DNA from: Euborellia annulipes
Lineage: Eukaryota > Arthropoda > Insecta > Dermaptera > Anisolabididae
Reading direction: 5' to 3'
NCBI GenBank assembly: GCA_023213315.1
Contig: JAKCPI010025220.1
Coordinates: 1-64,000 of the forward strand
Length of the DNA: 64,000 bases
Shown here: positions 25,001 to 33,715 of the stretch, piece by piece
Numbering within the stretch: the stretch's first letter is position 1
How the letters are laid out: each line of letters starts with the position of its first letter
Program-made: the position numbers and the translations under genes
Notes under the pieces: generated by a model
What the model was told of the DNA's origin: nothing
The model's input: the letters and a program-made list of their open reading frames with translations, nothing else
Database searches by the model: none

Positions 25001-28000
25001 TAAAGGAAAAAAAATAAATGGCAGTGGATTACTTTTATTATTTTTATAGATTATTTCTTTTTATAAACAATTTTTTTTCTCAATAACATTTCAGTCAAGG
25101 TTTAAGGGTCAGGGAAGTAATCAATAGAAAATGTTTGATTTAAGGGAAAGGTCAAACAAAATAATTTCCCATTCACTGTTGATAGTAAATAGTTACGTTT
25201 GGAGTTGATAAAGTAACGGATTTGTTGGTTTATCAATCCCCCAGAGAACACAAAATAAATAAACTTTATTTAAATTATTTGCATTTTTGAAATTCCTTTG
25301 TGAATTATGGAATAATGCCAATAGTTTTTTTGATCATCTTTTCATCTTACAAGTGGATGAATATTTCACAAACCAAAAAATTTCATCATTATACTGGATG
25401 CACTTAAAAATGTCAGGTTATTAACCAAAAATCAAGTGTTTCTAATAATATTTACTATCTGAATCAAAATAAATTTTACAAAGTTTTTCGTATTAAGAGA
25501 GATATCATAAAATATTCAATCAATTTACTATTATTTTGTTTAACCCATCCTAATTAATTCTCAAGGTGACTTAAAAGATCTATCCATTTTGATACTGATC
25601 GTACTTTTATTCATTCTTCCGAATCTATATATATAATTCGCTAATGTCTGTCTGTCTGTTACACTCTGTTTGACCAACTTGCCGTTGGAATTTTGAAACG
25701 AAATTTCATATGCTTAAAGAGGTCCTTTTAAGGATTACAGGAAAATTATTTTCATCCCGAAATTTCTATAACTTTTTGAGATATTAATTCCTAAAGTTAC
25801 GATTTCTCCCATAGGAAATGTATAGAGAAATATTTATATATTCTTTGCATTTATGTATCTATGAATATAAACAAGTCCTCAAGCAGGCACTGGATTAGAA
25901 TAGTAGCAACAATATTAATAATTTTCTTTTCATAATTAAGAAAAGGCGAGGATATAGATTTATTAATATTTAACGGTTATCGTCAAGAGTCTTCAGGGCC
26001 TGAGTTGCCGAAAAGACTGTGCGAATGTGTGGTGAGGGTGAGAGTGATGAGAAAAAGTGTGAGTGTTTAAAAAAAAAAAAAAAAATAAAGAAAAGGCGAG
26101 GGTCCGCCGCAGCCGGGCCCAAGCCAACAGGGAGGTCCGGGGGGAGGGGGCGAAGCCTCCCTGTCTAGACGTGAAAGCCATCAAAGGCGGGCGTCGCACT
26201 GACTAGTATAAAAGAAAACGTTTACTTACACTTAGATCCTTATACGGATGAATTAAAATTCCTAAAGGAAGCCGTGATTTTTGTAAGAGTGAATTACTTT
26301 CCGGAATTTTGGTCAAAGTACATCTAAATATTCTGTAAAAAAAATAATTGGTATAAGCAAAAAATGTTTAAAAAAAAAAGTAAACAATTAACTTACTCGG
26401 TACTACAATTAACTTCATCTAAATGTTCAGAATTTAGTCTAATTTTTGGTGGTTCAATTGGCTCTGGTGGTAAAACATTTCTAGTTTGTAAAAGATCCAC
26501 CGTCTCCAAACCCTAGAATTAAAAAAAAATATTTTAATCAAATTATGATATACATAACTGGATTCAAGTATATTTATTTATACCACTTGGTATCCATAGA
26601 TTTAAATAAATATTCAACAGACTGCCTGGGTTTCGAACCCACTCCCCTTGACTTTTAGATTATCAATATTGACATTTGCCAACATCTCTAACCTATCGGC
26701 CACGGAGATGGGGGTGACCAGAAAGCTAAACAAGTGATGCTATTGAAATCCACTTTTTTAACAAATTGGTTTTTTTTTTTTTTTAGCAAAAAATTAATTC
26801 ACATGAATCCCCCACCATTAGAACAAGAGGCTTCAACTCAGATCTAGGGTCATGGATGTGTATCAAAATAATTTATCACAAAGTTTAATTAATAAAATTT
26901 TGATTTTATAAAAAAAAAATAATTATTGACACTTGGTTAAAGAATTGAAAATTGTTCCCCTTTAAATATACATCCTCTTTTCAAATAAAAAAAAAAGAGA
27001 AACAAACAAAAGCTAAAAGCTTTTTTCTATTCTTTAAAAAAAAAGTGTCAATCATTTTTTCATTGTTAAAAAATAAAAACTCATATTGTTAGATCAATTA
27101 TCATACACAAAGCCAGGTAGTTAGTGTTTAGGGAACAGTTTTGGCTTTAATTAAATAACGCCATTAACAGTCCATTTATCCTGCTAAAATTGAAAGCATC
27201 GTAGAGTTAGAAAAATAAAATTATTTATATTATATATTTATGTTTGTAAATATTTAAATAATTTTATTTTTCTATATAAATATAAAATCCTTTCAATTTC
27301 AGCACGAAAAGCCGAAACTGTTCCCTAAACAGAGAGTTTCATTTCGTAAAAACTAACTACCTGGCTGCCTGTTCCTTTTCACCTCTTATTGATTTTTTAA
27401 CTGTTTATTTTTCGGCAAGTAAGGTCATTTTTTCCTATTTATTTTAATCACTAGATCACCATCATTCGATATTATCTATAGGCTAAAAAAGTAAATTATA
27501 TTTACCCAGAGTTTATTGTATCCAGTATTGGTGATAGAAAGTCCACCCATATTTTGAGCAAGTTGTTGATCGTTTAAATTTCCAGGATAGGTCCTATTAT
27601 GAGGGTAAGCTTTATTTTGCATTGTTGTCTGTGGCGGCATTACACCACTAGGGGGTGGAGGTGGTGCTGTGACTTGAGGAGGATGATTATATTGATTTTG
27701 TGAGAGAGTCGAGGGAGGAAAAGGCGGAGGCTGGATTGTTTGATGTAGATGTGGTTGATGATGATGTTGTTGTTGAGAAGATGGAGGAGGCATAAGAGGT
27801 CCTTGTTGTTGTTGAGAAGATGGAGGAGGCATAAGAGGTCCTTGTTGTTGTTGTTGTTGAGAAGATGGAGGAGGCATAAGAGGTCCTTGTTGTTGTTGTT
27901 GAGAAGATGGAGGAGGCATAAGAGGTCCTTGATTTAAATGTGGCATGGATTGGGAAAGTGAAGAAGGAGGAGGTGGTAACGTCTGAGCTTGGGAAACAGA

Positions 28001-29854
28001 CATCATCGGTGGCGGTCTTGACATTTGAGGATGAGCGGGACCAGGAAGGTTGTATGAATAAGAACCAGATGAAGGAGGTGTGAATTCTTGGGCGGAGGGA
28101 ATGGATGGCGGTGGTTGAATAAAGGTTTGAGACGGATGTGGAGGTAGTTTTTGTGAATTTTGAGGTGGCATAGGAGGTCTAGATATCATTGGTATTGTCG
28201 GCGCCCTGGGTTTATTGAAAGCCGTTTGGTTAAATGGAGGATTAACAGTTGTTGGAGGTGCTATATTTAATGGAGTTATATAAGAAATTTGTTGTTGTTG
28301 TTGTTGAGGAAGAGAAGGGGGTTGTTTAGCTGGTAAGGGGGATTCCGATTTTTTTGGCATTTCTTGTTGTTGTTGATTAAACATAATTGGTTGTGGTTGT
28401 AGTTGTTGTTGTTGCATTAAAATATTTTGTGGCACACCAATTGATGGCGATGGTTGTTGTTGTGGATACATTGGTCTAATCAAAGGTATTGAACTTTTAG
28501 CTGCTGATGATAAGGGAGGAGGGGGATTTTGTTGGTGTTGTTGTGGTAATGCGGGTGAATGTTGGGCACTTGAATGGGATGAACTAAGTGGACTAATATT
28601 TTCAAAACCATTGTTCGAGGAAAATTTTGATCTTGGATCAATCAAACCATTTACAGTCCGATAGGGGCTATTGTTAGCAGTACTAATGTTATCCCCATAG
28701 CGATAACCTCCTGGAGAAGGATCTCTTGAGGAATGAGAAGATAAAGAAGCTGAAAAAATATTATTATTATAATTATTATTTAACTATAAAAAAGTTTTAT
28801 TATATTTTTATATATTTACGTGGATTGTGAAGGGGAGTCCCATTTGTAGAACCTGGCGAAGGCATTTTATTTATCTCTGCTGTTGGAAATGCCCCCATTC
28901 ACTTCCATTTGGCTGCCCATTTGAAATAAAAGATGCTGATGCTGGACCAGAAGGGATTTTTGGCGGAACTAAAAAAGAATTTTCGATTAGATCTTAATAA
29001 AATCTAATACATTTCTGGAAATAGATAAATTTATGTATTAATAAGGGAGAGAGAGAGAATGAAGAAGAAATATAATGGTGGGATTAACTTTAACCAACAA
29101 ATATGCTGTCAATTGTAGGTAAAAAAAAATATTTTTAGCTGTTTGCTTAAATTCAATCATATAAAAACACTGTATGTACAGTGAGGGACAATATTAAGTC
29201 CCACCCATGCGTTTTCTACTTGTAATTTTTTCATTGTTTTTAAAAAAAATATTATATATTTTTTAATGGCTTCAAACCTAGAAAATCTCCAATAAAGATT
29301 TTCATTTTCTTTTATAAAAACAATGAAATAATCACAAGTAGAAAACGCATGGGTAGGCTTTAATGTTGGCGGCTCACTGTACAGATATATAGTGTCAGTT
29401 TAATTTTTCGCAAAAAATCAGTAATAAAAAATTTTAAACGAGTTATTGATTATGTATTCTTGAAAATAAACATATTAAATAAATCAATCTACTTTTAGGG
29501 TAAAAAATTTTTTTTATTTATTAACGATAACAACTGTCTAAGTTTTCAAGATTACATTTTTTAAGATATAATTATAAATATAATATTTAATAGTTGAAGA
29601 ATTTAATTGATAATGAGAGGATGCAGACAAAAATACATATATATAGGTTAGGTTAGGTTGAAGTGGCCGTTTCCAGTAGGGAACACACTTAGGCCAATTA
29701 GGCCCTTTGTGATACCACGGTGGGGCTTATCCCCTTTCATACCCTAAGAGGAGACTTCGGATTATTTGCGGCAAGCTGGATTCGAACCCGAGCCGTGTTC
29801 AGACTTCGGACTCCGTAATCCTCAGCTTAGCCATTGCCTCCTCTATATATATTT

Positions 29855-29897
<43 letters not shown>

Positions 29898-30570
29898 AAC
29901 ATTTATGCGACTATGTAATAAATAAACCAAAGTTATAAAAAAAAATATTAAACACGTCATTCTATTATTTTAGTAAATGATAAACTAGTATTTTTTATAT
30001 TTTATAGGTGCTATGCAACGAATTAACAAGATTTAAAAGGAAAATATGAATTCCGAGACTCAAAATATTAAATCAATTGAAGATTTTATCAAAATATGAA
30101 GTTGCCATTTTAAATGTCATTTTATTTATGATTTGTATTATGATCAGTAAAAATCTTTTTAAAAGTTAAGAAGCCCATGTTATAAAAAGTATATCAAATC
30201 TCGATAATATTTAGACAAGTTAGAATGATGAATAAGTTGGCAGATGTATGGAATCGAGGGAAGAATAGACTTTATATTAAAATCAATTTTGCATCAAATT
30301 TATTGTTAAAATAAATTTATATACATGTCAAAACGAATTTAAATGGAATGAAGATATTCTGTCAAAAAATATTATGACCGAATGTCAACTATTATCATAA
30401 TTACAAACTAGTGATTTAATTAATCATTAAAAAATTTTAATTGAAATTAAAATTAGATGACTATTGTACTGAACTCACTTTTAATATTTAAAACAATATT
30501 TTTATAATATACCTGAATTTTGTTGAGTGCTCGGAGGAACCTCATTTAATGAGACATTAGATTGAGACAT
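9306..30570 (-). CDS. SEC24: SEC24 (A/B class) COPII coat cargo adaptor, 17 coding exons
   Basis: Cargo-binding subunit of the Sec23/Sec24 COPII inner coat that selects proteins for ER-to-Golgi vesicles. Exons in order: 30570-30513, 28968-28820, 28749-27506, 26512-26397, 26332-26230, 20142-20016, 19665-19556, 18985-18754, 18684-18527, 16793-16568, 15663-15510, 15433-15258, 15134-15024, 14672-14497, 11902-11588, 10693-10590, 9417-9306. This predicts about 1223 aa. Seen: a Pro/Gln-rich N-terminus (to about 485); a zinc finger CRAC...CNLC (about 570-595); trunk ([17 protein letters not shown]); beta-sandwich ([10 protein letters not shown]); the conserved [20 protein letters not shown]; helical region; gelsolin-like region; and C-terminal [15 protein letters not shown]. 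The start MSQ resembles vertebrate SEC24A. All junctions keep phase except one missing base in exon 2, at the C5 run 28892-28896. A possible 5'UTR splice acceptor lies just upstream, near 30587-30589. Confidence 0.95.
9734..9916. repeat. Inverted-repeat element (GATGCAGCCAA family)
   Basis: Arms of about 83 bp (9734-9814 and 9832-9916) contain GAGGATGCAGCCAAATAAT and end inward at AACGTTTCGGCTGGGA. It has the same outer word and GAAACGT core as elements at 13061, 31520 and 56010, but no CTGA-type box in the loop. Confidence 0.6.
9930..10430 (+). repeat. Partial R1 repeat followed by a SINE (family B) with poly-A tail
   Basis: Positions 9930-10090 match the left part of R1 (TTCGATGTCGAGATTTTGAT and a TGTC/TGTG-rich run). 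About 10255-10430 matches SINE family B: TTGGATACCAAATGGCTTAA, then GCCTAAGTTGCCGAAAAGAC, then a long A run. Other family B copies are at 25952-26087, 55006-55215 and 55610-55830. Confidence 0.6.
11051..11160. mobile_element. Short hAT-type MITE with perfect 8-bp target duplication
   Basis: A 110-bp element with ends CAAGAGCGTAGCTAGG and CTTGTTACGCCTATA and G-run-rich centre. It is flanked by AAAATATT at 11043-11050 and 11161-11168. It lies in SEC24 intron 15. Confidence 0.65.
11262..11352. repeat. Near-perfect hairpin, arms about 45 bp
   Basis: GAGAATTTTTAATTATAGAC... is followed by its inverted copy with almost no spacer. The same arm occurs singly or as wider inverted pairs at 9615-9665, 19706-19918 and 23645-23715. 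In the 19.7-kb copy the arms enclose a GCAGTCGAAACGTTGTA core. A truncated member of the same hairpin superfamily is the likely source. Confidence 0.6.
12050..12718. repeat. Foldback pair of a tRNA-derived SINE-like sequence
   Basis: Arms of about 240 bp (12050-12296 and 12483-12718) are inverted copies. Inside the left arm, a tRNA-like head has an A-box-like TGGCTAGATCGG and a B-box-like GAGTTTGAATCTC. The right arm lacks about 12 bases around that B box. It does not fold as a complete tRNA, so I call it tRNA-derived and not a tRNA gene. Confidence 0.65.
13061..13370. repeat. Inverted-repeat element with paired hammerhead-like cores
   Basis: Outer ends GAATGCAGCCAAGGAGG and its complement near 13340-13355. 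Two inverted inner copies each carry a CTGA-type box, a GGCAAAATAAAATTT stem-loop and CCGAAACG. The plus copy reads CTGAAGA at 13265-13271 and GAAAC at 13292-13296. Confidence 0.6.
13400..14420 (-). pseudogene. Decayed non-LTR retrotransposon (LINE) reverse transcriptase
   Basis: The minus-strand translation around 14000-14200 reads [20 protein letters not shown], matching the LINE RT block with the catalytic D altered (VSKAFD instead of DFSKAFD). Further fragments continue to about 13750 in other frames. The 3' end carries an AT-rich tail (TTATTTATTATTATTAC on the plus strand, about 13415). Several stops and frame changes make it a dead copy. Confidence 0.65.
16125..16250. repeat. Degenerate hairpin core followed by a SINE family C fragment
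   Basis: About 16130-16175 resembles the CTGAAGAAGG...AAACGTC core on the minus strand but has lost the GAAAC. About 16178-16240 (GATTATCAATATTGACATTT) matches SINE family C, seen better at 26600-26740. Confidence 0.4.
17736..17939. mobile_element. Tc1/mariner-type MITE
   Basis: Starts CAGTGAGCGCCACAATTAAG and ends AATATTGTCCCTCACTG, with TA on both sides. The two halves are long inverted repeats (TTCTACTTGTGATTATTTCA). TA target and CAGTG ends fit Tc1/mariner. Close relatives: 21030-21229 and 29179-29379. The element at 42428-42595 shares only the ends. Confidence 0.75.
18130..18510. other. Homopolymer-rich island next to a GC-rich 110-bp block, in a SEC24 intron
   Basis: Long A, T, C and G runs (18130-18385) abut a GC-rich block (about 18390-18505) unlike the surrounding AT-rich intron. 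The block begins 17 bases after the exon 9 splice donor on the minus strand. Open frames that cross it are read-through from the exon and are not genes. Its origin was not identified; a foreign insert or assembly noise is possible. Confidence 0.5.
19160..19480. repeat. Repeat family X copy
   Basis: The reverse complement shares CTGTGGCAAC and AATAAATCTTTTGTTTCA-type blocks with 12780-13025. It lies in SEC24 intron 7 beside a C-run (19065-19100). Confidence 0.45.
19706..19918. repeat. Inverted-repeat element with GCAGTCGAAACGTTGTA core
   Basis: Arms AATTATAGACCACATTTTGT and its complement at both ends. The core near 19825-19860 also appears at 10440-10465 after the SINE tail. It belongs with the 11262 hairpin. 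Confidence 0.55.
20495..20795. mobile_element. MITE-like element rich in GGCCGAAACC repeats
   Basis: Starts GGGTCCGACCGAAACAAG and ends CCGAATATTCGGTCGGTTCC, an imperfect terminal inverted repeat. The interior repeats GGCCGAAACCG and holds T runs. A second copy is at 24355-24650. The superfamily was not assigned. Confidence 0.6.
21030..21229. mobile_element. Tc1/mariner-type MITE, copy 2
   Basis: Same long inverted halves as 17736-17939 (TTCTACTTGTGATTATTTCA and its complement). The right end AATATTGTCCCTCAGTG is followed by TA. The left terminus is degraded. Confidence 0.65.
22000..22325. repeat. Element with AGTGAAACTTT inverted ends, copy 1
   Basis: Begins GGTTTTATGAAACCACGATG and AGTGAAACTTTTTTCGG, and ends GATCAAAATAAAGTTTCACT. 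The interior has repeated GTCACGGCTTGTGACGTCA-like blocks. Copy 2 is at about 42670-43108 in MSH2 intron 8. No coding sequence was seen. Confidence 0.55.
22778..22990 (+). pseudogene. LINE C-terminal fragment with CCHC motif
   Basis: The translation from 22778 begins [19 protein letters not shown], a C-x2-C-x8-H-x4-C cluster of the kind found at the C-terminus of non-LTR retrotransposon polyproteins. The frame then runs about 50 codons to a stop. No RT is adjacent, so it is a 5'-truncated copy. Confidence 0.55.
24355..24650. mobile_element. MITE-like element rich in GGCCGAAACC repeats, copy 2
   Basis: Same ends and interior as 20495-20795: GGGTCCGACCGAAACAAG start, CCGAATATTCGGTCGGTTCC end. 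It carries an extra CGAATATTCGGCC block near the start. Confidence 0.6.
25624..26206 (+). mobile_element. Non-autonomous Helitron-like element
   Basis: Starts TCTATATATATAATTCGC directly after A and ends CTAG (26203-26206) directly before T, the A/T insertion habit and TC...CTAG ends of Helitrons. Near the 3' end a GC-rich hairpin, ACAGGGAGG...CCTCCCTGT with a GGCGAAGCC loop, precedes an alternative CTAG at 26165-26168. It has no Rep/helicase coding sequence. A SINE is inserted inside it at 25952-26087. Confidence 0.65.
25952..26087 (+). mobile_element. 5'-truncated SINE family B inserted in the Helitron-like element
   Basis: Contains AACGGTTATCGTCAAGAGTC and GAGTTGCCGAAAAGACTG and ends in an A run. 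It is flanked by the 14-base direct repeat AAGAAAAGGCGAGG at 25938-25951 and 26088-26101. Truncated 5' end, A tail and target duplication show LINE-type (target-primed) insertion. Confidence 0.7.
26560..26740 (-). mobile_element. tRNA-derived SINE (family C)
   Basis: On the minus strand an A-box-like GTGGCCGATAGGTTAGAG and a B-box-like GGGTTCGAAACCC lie about 55 bases apart, as in a class II (Ser/Leu) tRNA, followed by AT-rich sequence. A diverged copy is at about 40690-40860 and a fragment near 16178. It lies in SEC24 intron 3. Confidence 0.55.
27113..27366. repeat. Inverted-repeat element in SEC24 intron 3
   Basis: GCCAGGTAGTTAGTGTTTAG and its complement bound the segment. An ATAAAATTATTTATAT-type inner inverted repeat lies between. 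Interior is AT-rich with no coding sequence. Confidence 0.5.
27757..27937 (-). repeat. Coding minisatellite in SEC24: four [10 protein letters not shown] plus poly-Q units
   Basis: Four near-identical units of about 42-48 bp encode [14 protein letters not shown]. They differ mainly in Gln codon number (TTG runs on the plus strand). They sit in the disordered N-terminal part of SEC24 (exon 3). Confidence 0.85.
29179..29379. mobile_element. Tc1/mariner-type MITE, copy 3
   Basis: CAGTGAGGGACAATATTAAG start, GGCGGCTCACTG end, TA on each side, and the same inverted halves as the copies at 17736 and 21030. It lies in SEC24 intron 1. Confidence 0.75.
29640..29845 (-). mobile_element. tRNA-derived SINE with canonical A and B boxes
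   Basis: On the minus strand an A box TGGCTAAGCTGAGG is followed by a perfect B box GGTTCGAATCC (29778-29788). The distal end is GGTTAGGTTAGGTTG on the plus strand. It lies in SEC24 intron 1, beside a TA microsatellite (29855-29893). tRNA structure beyond the boxes is incomplete. Confidence 0.65.
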
Positions 30571-31504
30571 TTTGTTATTAATTCATACTAGAACAAAAAA
30601 GATGAAAGACGGGTTAGAAAAAAAGTGATTAAAAAAGAAGTCAATACGAGTTGGCCTTAAACTGAAAACCTTTACCTCGTCCTAATTTCTTTTTCTGAAT
30701 TAGGTCATAAATAACCTCACATTTGACAAATAAAACTTAAAAAATAAATATCAAAAAAATAAATGTAATTAAAATTGAAACAAACAAAATTTTTGCAAAT
30801 CATTATAACAAATTAAATAATTAAAAAAAAATATGGAAAAAAAGCTAATGTCATTTTATCATTTTGATACTATTTAATATATGAATCTACTCACCATGTA
30901 TTTAATAGATCTCAAGGTTTAGATAGTATATTTTTTATATATAAAATTGTATTTTATTTCATTCATTATAATCACAGCAAATTACAAAAAGACATATGAT
31001 TAAGTTAGCTTCTTATCGGAAATTACGTGGCAGCAGGAGGCAAGGCAAAAGCATTTCCCTTTGATACGCCTCAGGCCTCGATGTCGATGTCTATGCCACA
31101 GACAAGATAGGAAAAGAACTCAATGCACATCCAAACTGTCATTTAGCATCCTGGAGTAGTTTTAATAAATGCCGAATATTTGGCGCCACCATTCACTCTT
31201 TATTATGAAAGTTTCTTATCTCTATTTTAGATCTATGATCATTATTCAAATTTATGAAAATATTTTTTGAGCTGAGATATATAGTTAAATGAGCGTAAAT
31301 TTAATAAAACAAAAAAATAAATAAAAAAAAAACGTCTCTGGAGCTAGGTGTTCTCATCTCGTCTCATGCGAACAATATTTAACTTATATTTCAAATGAAT
31401 TGTCTATAAATCACTTTAAATAGGGATAGATTCTAAATGGCAAAAGATCTTAAAAATAAATAAGATAAAAAAATAAGAGATGAGAAGTGGCTGTAGACTT
31501 TGAA

Positions 31505-31805
31505 TTGGGTATAGGAGACTTTGCAGCCAAGGAATTAAATAAAAAACTTTGATTTATTTATTAACCGTCGACGTTTCGGTCGCAAGTCACGACCTTCCTC
31601 AGGAAGATTAATTGTTAGAATACAAGGTTGAATTATTTGTTAATTAATTGTTAGAATACAAGGTTGAATTATTTGTTAATTAATTGTTAGAATACAAGGT
31701 TGAATCGCCCTGAGGAGGTCGTGACTTGCGACCGAAACTTCGACGGTTAATTAATTAAATAAAAGTTTTTTATTTAATTCCTTGGCTGCAAAGTCTCCTA
31801 TAGGC
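31505..31805. repeat. Inverted-repeat element with two clean hammerhead-like cores and a 3-copy tandem repeat in the loop
   Basis: Outer arms AGGAGACTTTGCAGCCAAGG and complement. Each inner arm carries a core. The plus core is CTGAGGA (31710-31716), stem GGTCG/CGACC and GAAAC (31734-31738). The minus core (31602-31573) is the same but with one extra A after CTGAGGA. Between them TTGTTAGAATACAAGGTTGA is repeated three times (about 31610-31705). Confidence 0.7.
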
Positions 31806-31919
31806 AATAAAAGAATAAGAGTTAAATATTTTTCAAGATATATATATTTGAATAAGATATTAGAATTCAATATACTTCGATTCGGACTTAACTAGTCATA
31901 GATATATTTAACAAGGTTG

Positions 31920-32335
31920 TGAGTATGTTTTTTGATGGCCAAGCGCCCCATGGTTCCCGCGAATCGAACCTAGGATCTCCAGCCTTTCCGGGGCATCGGT
32001 CTACTGCAGGGGCGTATTTAAGGGGGGGGGGGCGAGGGCCCCCCCCCCGAAATTTCCCAAACACATATACATATATAGGGATATACAGACGTCAGCGCAA
32101 CAAATTTTTTCCCCAGGATGGACAACTTTGGTTCCGCAATAGAAAAAATGTTCCTCAAAAAATTTCGTGTGAAAAAATGTATAGTTTCTTAAAAAAAAAA
32201 ATTTTCCTCAGAAAAATTTTTGAGTTCGAGCCCCCCCCCCGAAAAAAATTTCTATATACGCCCCTGGTCTACTGTCCATTCCACCAGGCCACCGGATCCT
32301 CGACCTACACCAACAAAAACTCACTTCACTTCTTT
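31920..32335 (-). mobile_element. tRNA-derived SINE (family D), split by a MITE
   Basis: The two flanks (31920-31998 and 32275-32335) join into the same tRNA-like SINE that is intact on the plus strand at 32440-32580. Shared pieces include CCACCAGGCCACC, the CGAATCGAACC B-box complement, and the GTGAGTTTTTGTTG-like flank. Confidence 0.6.
32007..32266. mobile_element. hAT-type MITE with perfect 8-bp duplication inside a SINE
   Basis: Ends CAGGGGCGTAT and ATACGCCCCTG are perfect inverted repeats. GTCTACTG flanks both sides (31999-32006, 32267-32274). The interior has G and C runs and AAAATTTTT-type runs, as in the elements at 5004 and 51689. Confidence 0.85.
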
Positions 32336-32439
32336 TATGTGAGAAATTTTTCTTTATGATTTCCCAATTTGTTAGTGTAATTAGTGTTATTTATTTTATT
32401 AGTGTAATTCACGGCGAACATGCATATAAGGGGAAGTGA

Positions 32440-32580
32440 GTTTTTGTTGTGTAGGTCGAGGGCTGGTGGCCTGGTACAATGAACAGCACACCGATGCCAC
32501 GGAAATGCTGGAGATCCTGGGTTCGATTCCCAGGAATCATGTAGCGCTTGGCCCACCTATATCCAGGGAGAACAAGAGGG
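32440..32580 (+). mobile_element. tRNA-derived SINE (family D), uninterrupted copy
   Basis: An A-box-like GTGGCCTGGTACAATGAAC and a B box GGTTCGATTCC (32520-32530) about 50 bases apart, followed by TAGCGCTTGGCC and a G-rich end. Confidence 0.6.
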
Positions 32581-33715
32581 GGGGGGGGGTAAGGGGGCAG
32601 CGGCCAAACTTGAAATAAAAATAAAAAATTAAAATTCTCAAATAGCCGGCAAAAGATAGGGTGCCGCCGGGAGTCGAACAACGTAACTACCCATTTGTAC
32701 TCAGTATGCCCTACCACAGTGGGGGGGCATACTTTTTTCGGGGGGGGGTACCACTGGACGACAGCACGGCATTCGGTTATTTGAATTCACTCAGATTGCT
32801 TTTTTAGTCATTGAGAGAAAAAGGAACCAAATTCGAAGCCACAAATTTCTAAGTCAATCAGGCGCAATCTAGATGGATAAAAAATATAAATAAAAAACTG
32901 AAAAATTCACCAGAAGATAAAAACTAAGAGTGACGCCATCCCCTGACTCTAGTTAGGTTGAGGCATTTAATAAAATAATTAAATGGATATTAGAAGTCAC
33001 CCCCCCCCCCTTACGTTTCGAACTGGATACACCCATCATCCGAAAGAAGATTAAAAAAACCAACACAGTAAGAGCAACGATCATTGAAACGTATCAGTTT
33101 TCTACGGTATAGGAGACGTTTTCTTTGAAAGTGGTATAAATTCATTTTATATTATATGGAGGTTTATTTGTTTGATTTTTCATTAACTACGTAAATTCAT
33201 ATGCTGACAAAATGATTAAAATTTTGAAGAATTTTTTTAACTGTTTATCATGACTAAATTTTACTAAAATTTCTAAAATGGACTTAGACCACTTTGAGTT
33301 TAGACTGGTAACCGTTACCCCAAGTTGAAACATTATAAGTAGGTGAAAAAAAATTAATCAATATACTAATTAGAAAAACACTTGCTGATATGATTCACTT
33401 TAGACCTATATACACTTTATATTTTGACACTCAACCTGTAATACAAATACCACTGAACAAACACTAAACAATTTTATATTTGATCTTGCCTTATATACTA
33501 ACCAAGTCAGGTTAGGGTGTGGGGGAGGAAATGCTAGTATCCGATTGGTTCGAAGGTTTTGTGGGTGGGGTGCAAGGGATCCAGGTAACGGTATCTTGTT
33601 TAGGTCTTTGTTCTGGTCAGGGCAGAGGGTTTGGGTAAAGGTCTATTGTTTGGGGCTTTAGAACATTGAACCTGGTAGGTTAATGACACTTTGGGTGTCG
33701 AAATACCAATCAATT

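Larger units (their letters stand above)
20143..26229. other. SEC24 intron 5 (6.1 kb): repeats only
   Basis: Holds two copies of a MITE with GGTTTCGGCCGAAA-type repeats (20495-20795 and 24355-24650), a Tc1-type MITE (21030-21229), an element with AGTGAAACTTT ends (22000-22325), a LINE C-terminal fragment (22778-22990) and a Helitron-like element (25624-26206). The rest is AT-rich and anonymous. The G run at 24789-24806 and the A run at 21975-22006 are long homopolymers. Confidence 0.65.

Noticed and set aside
26332..26397. Suspected frameshift between SEC24 exons 4 and 5
   Set aside because: Careful recounting gave 116 and 103 bases with the phase preserved (NCSTE then IFRCTLT), so the junction is normal.
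31608..31705. Three direct repeats considered as a CRISPR-like array
   Set aside because: The copies are tandem with no unique spacers, and they lie in the loop of a eukaryotic inverted-repeat element.
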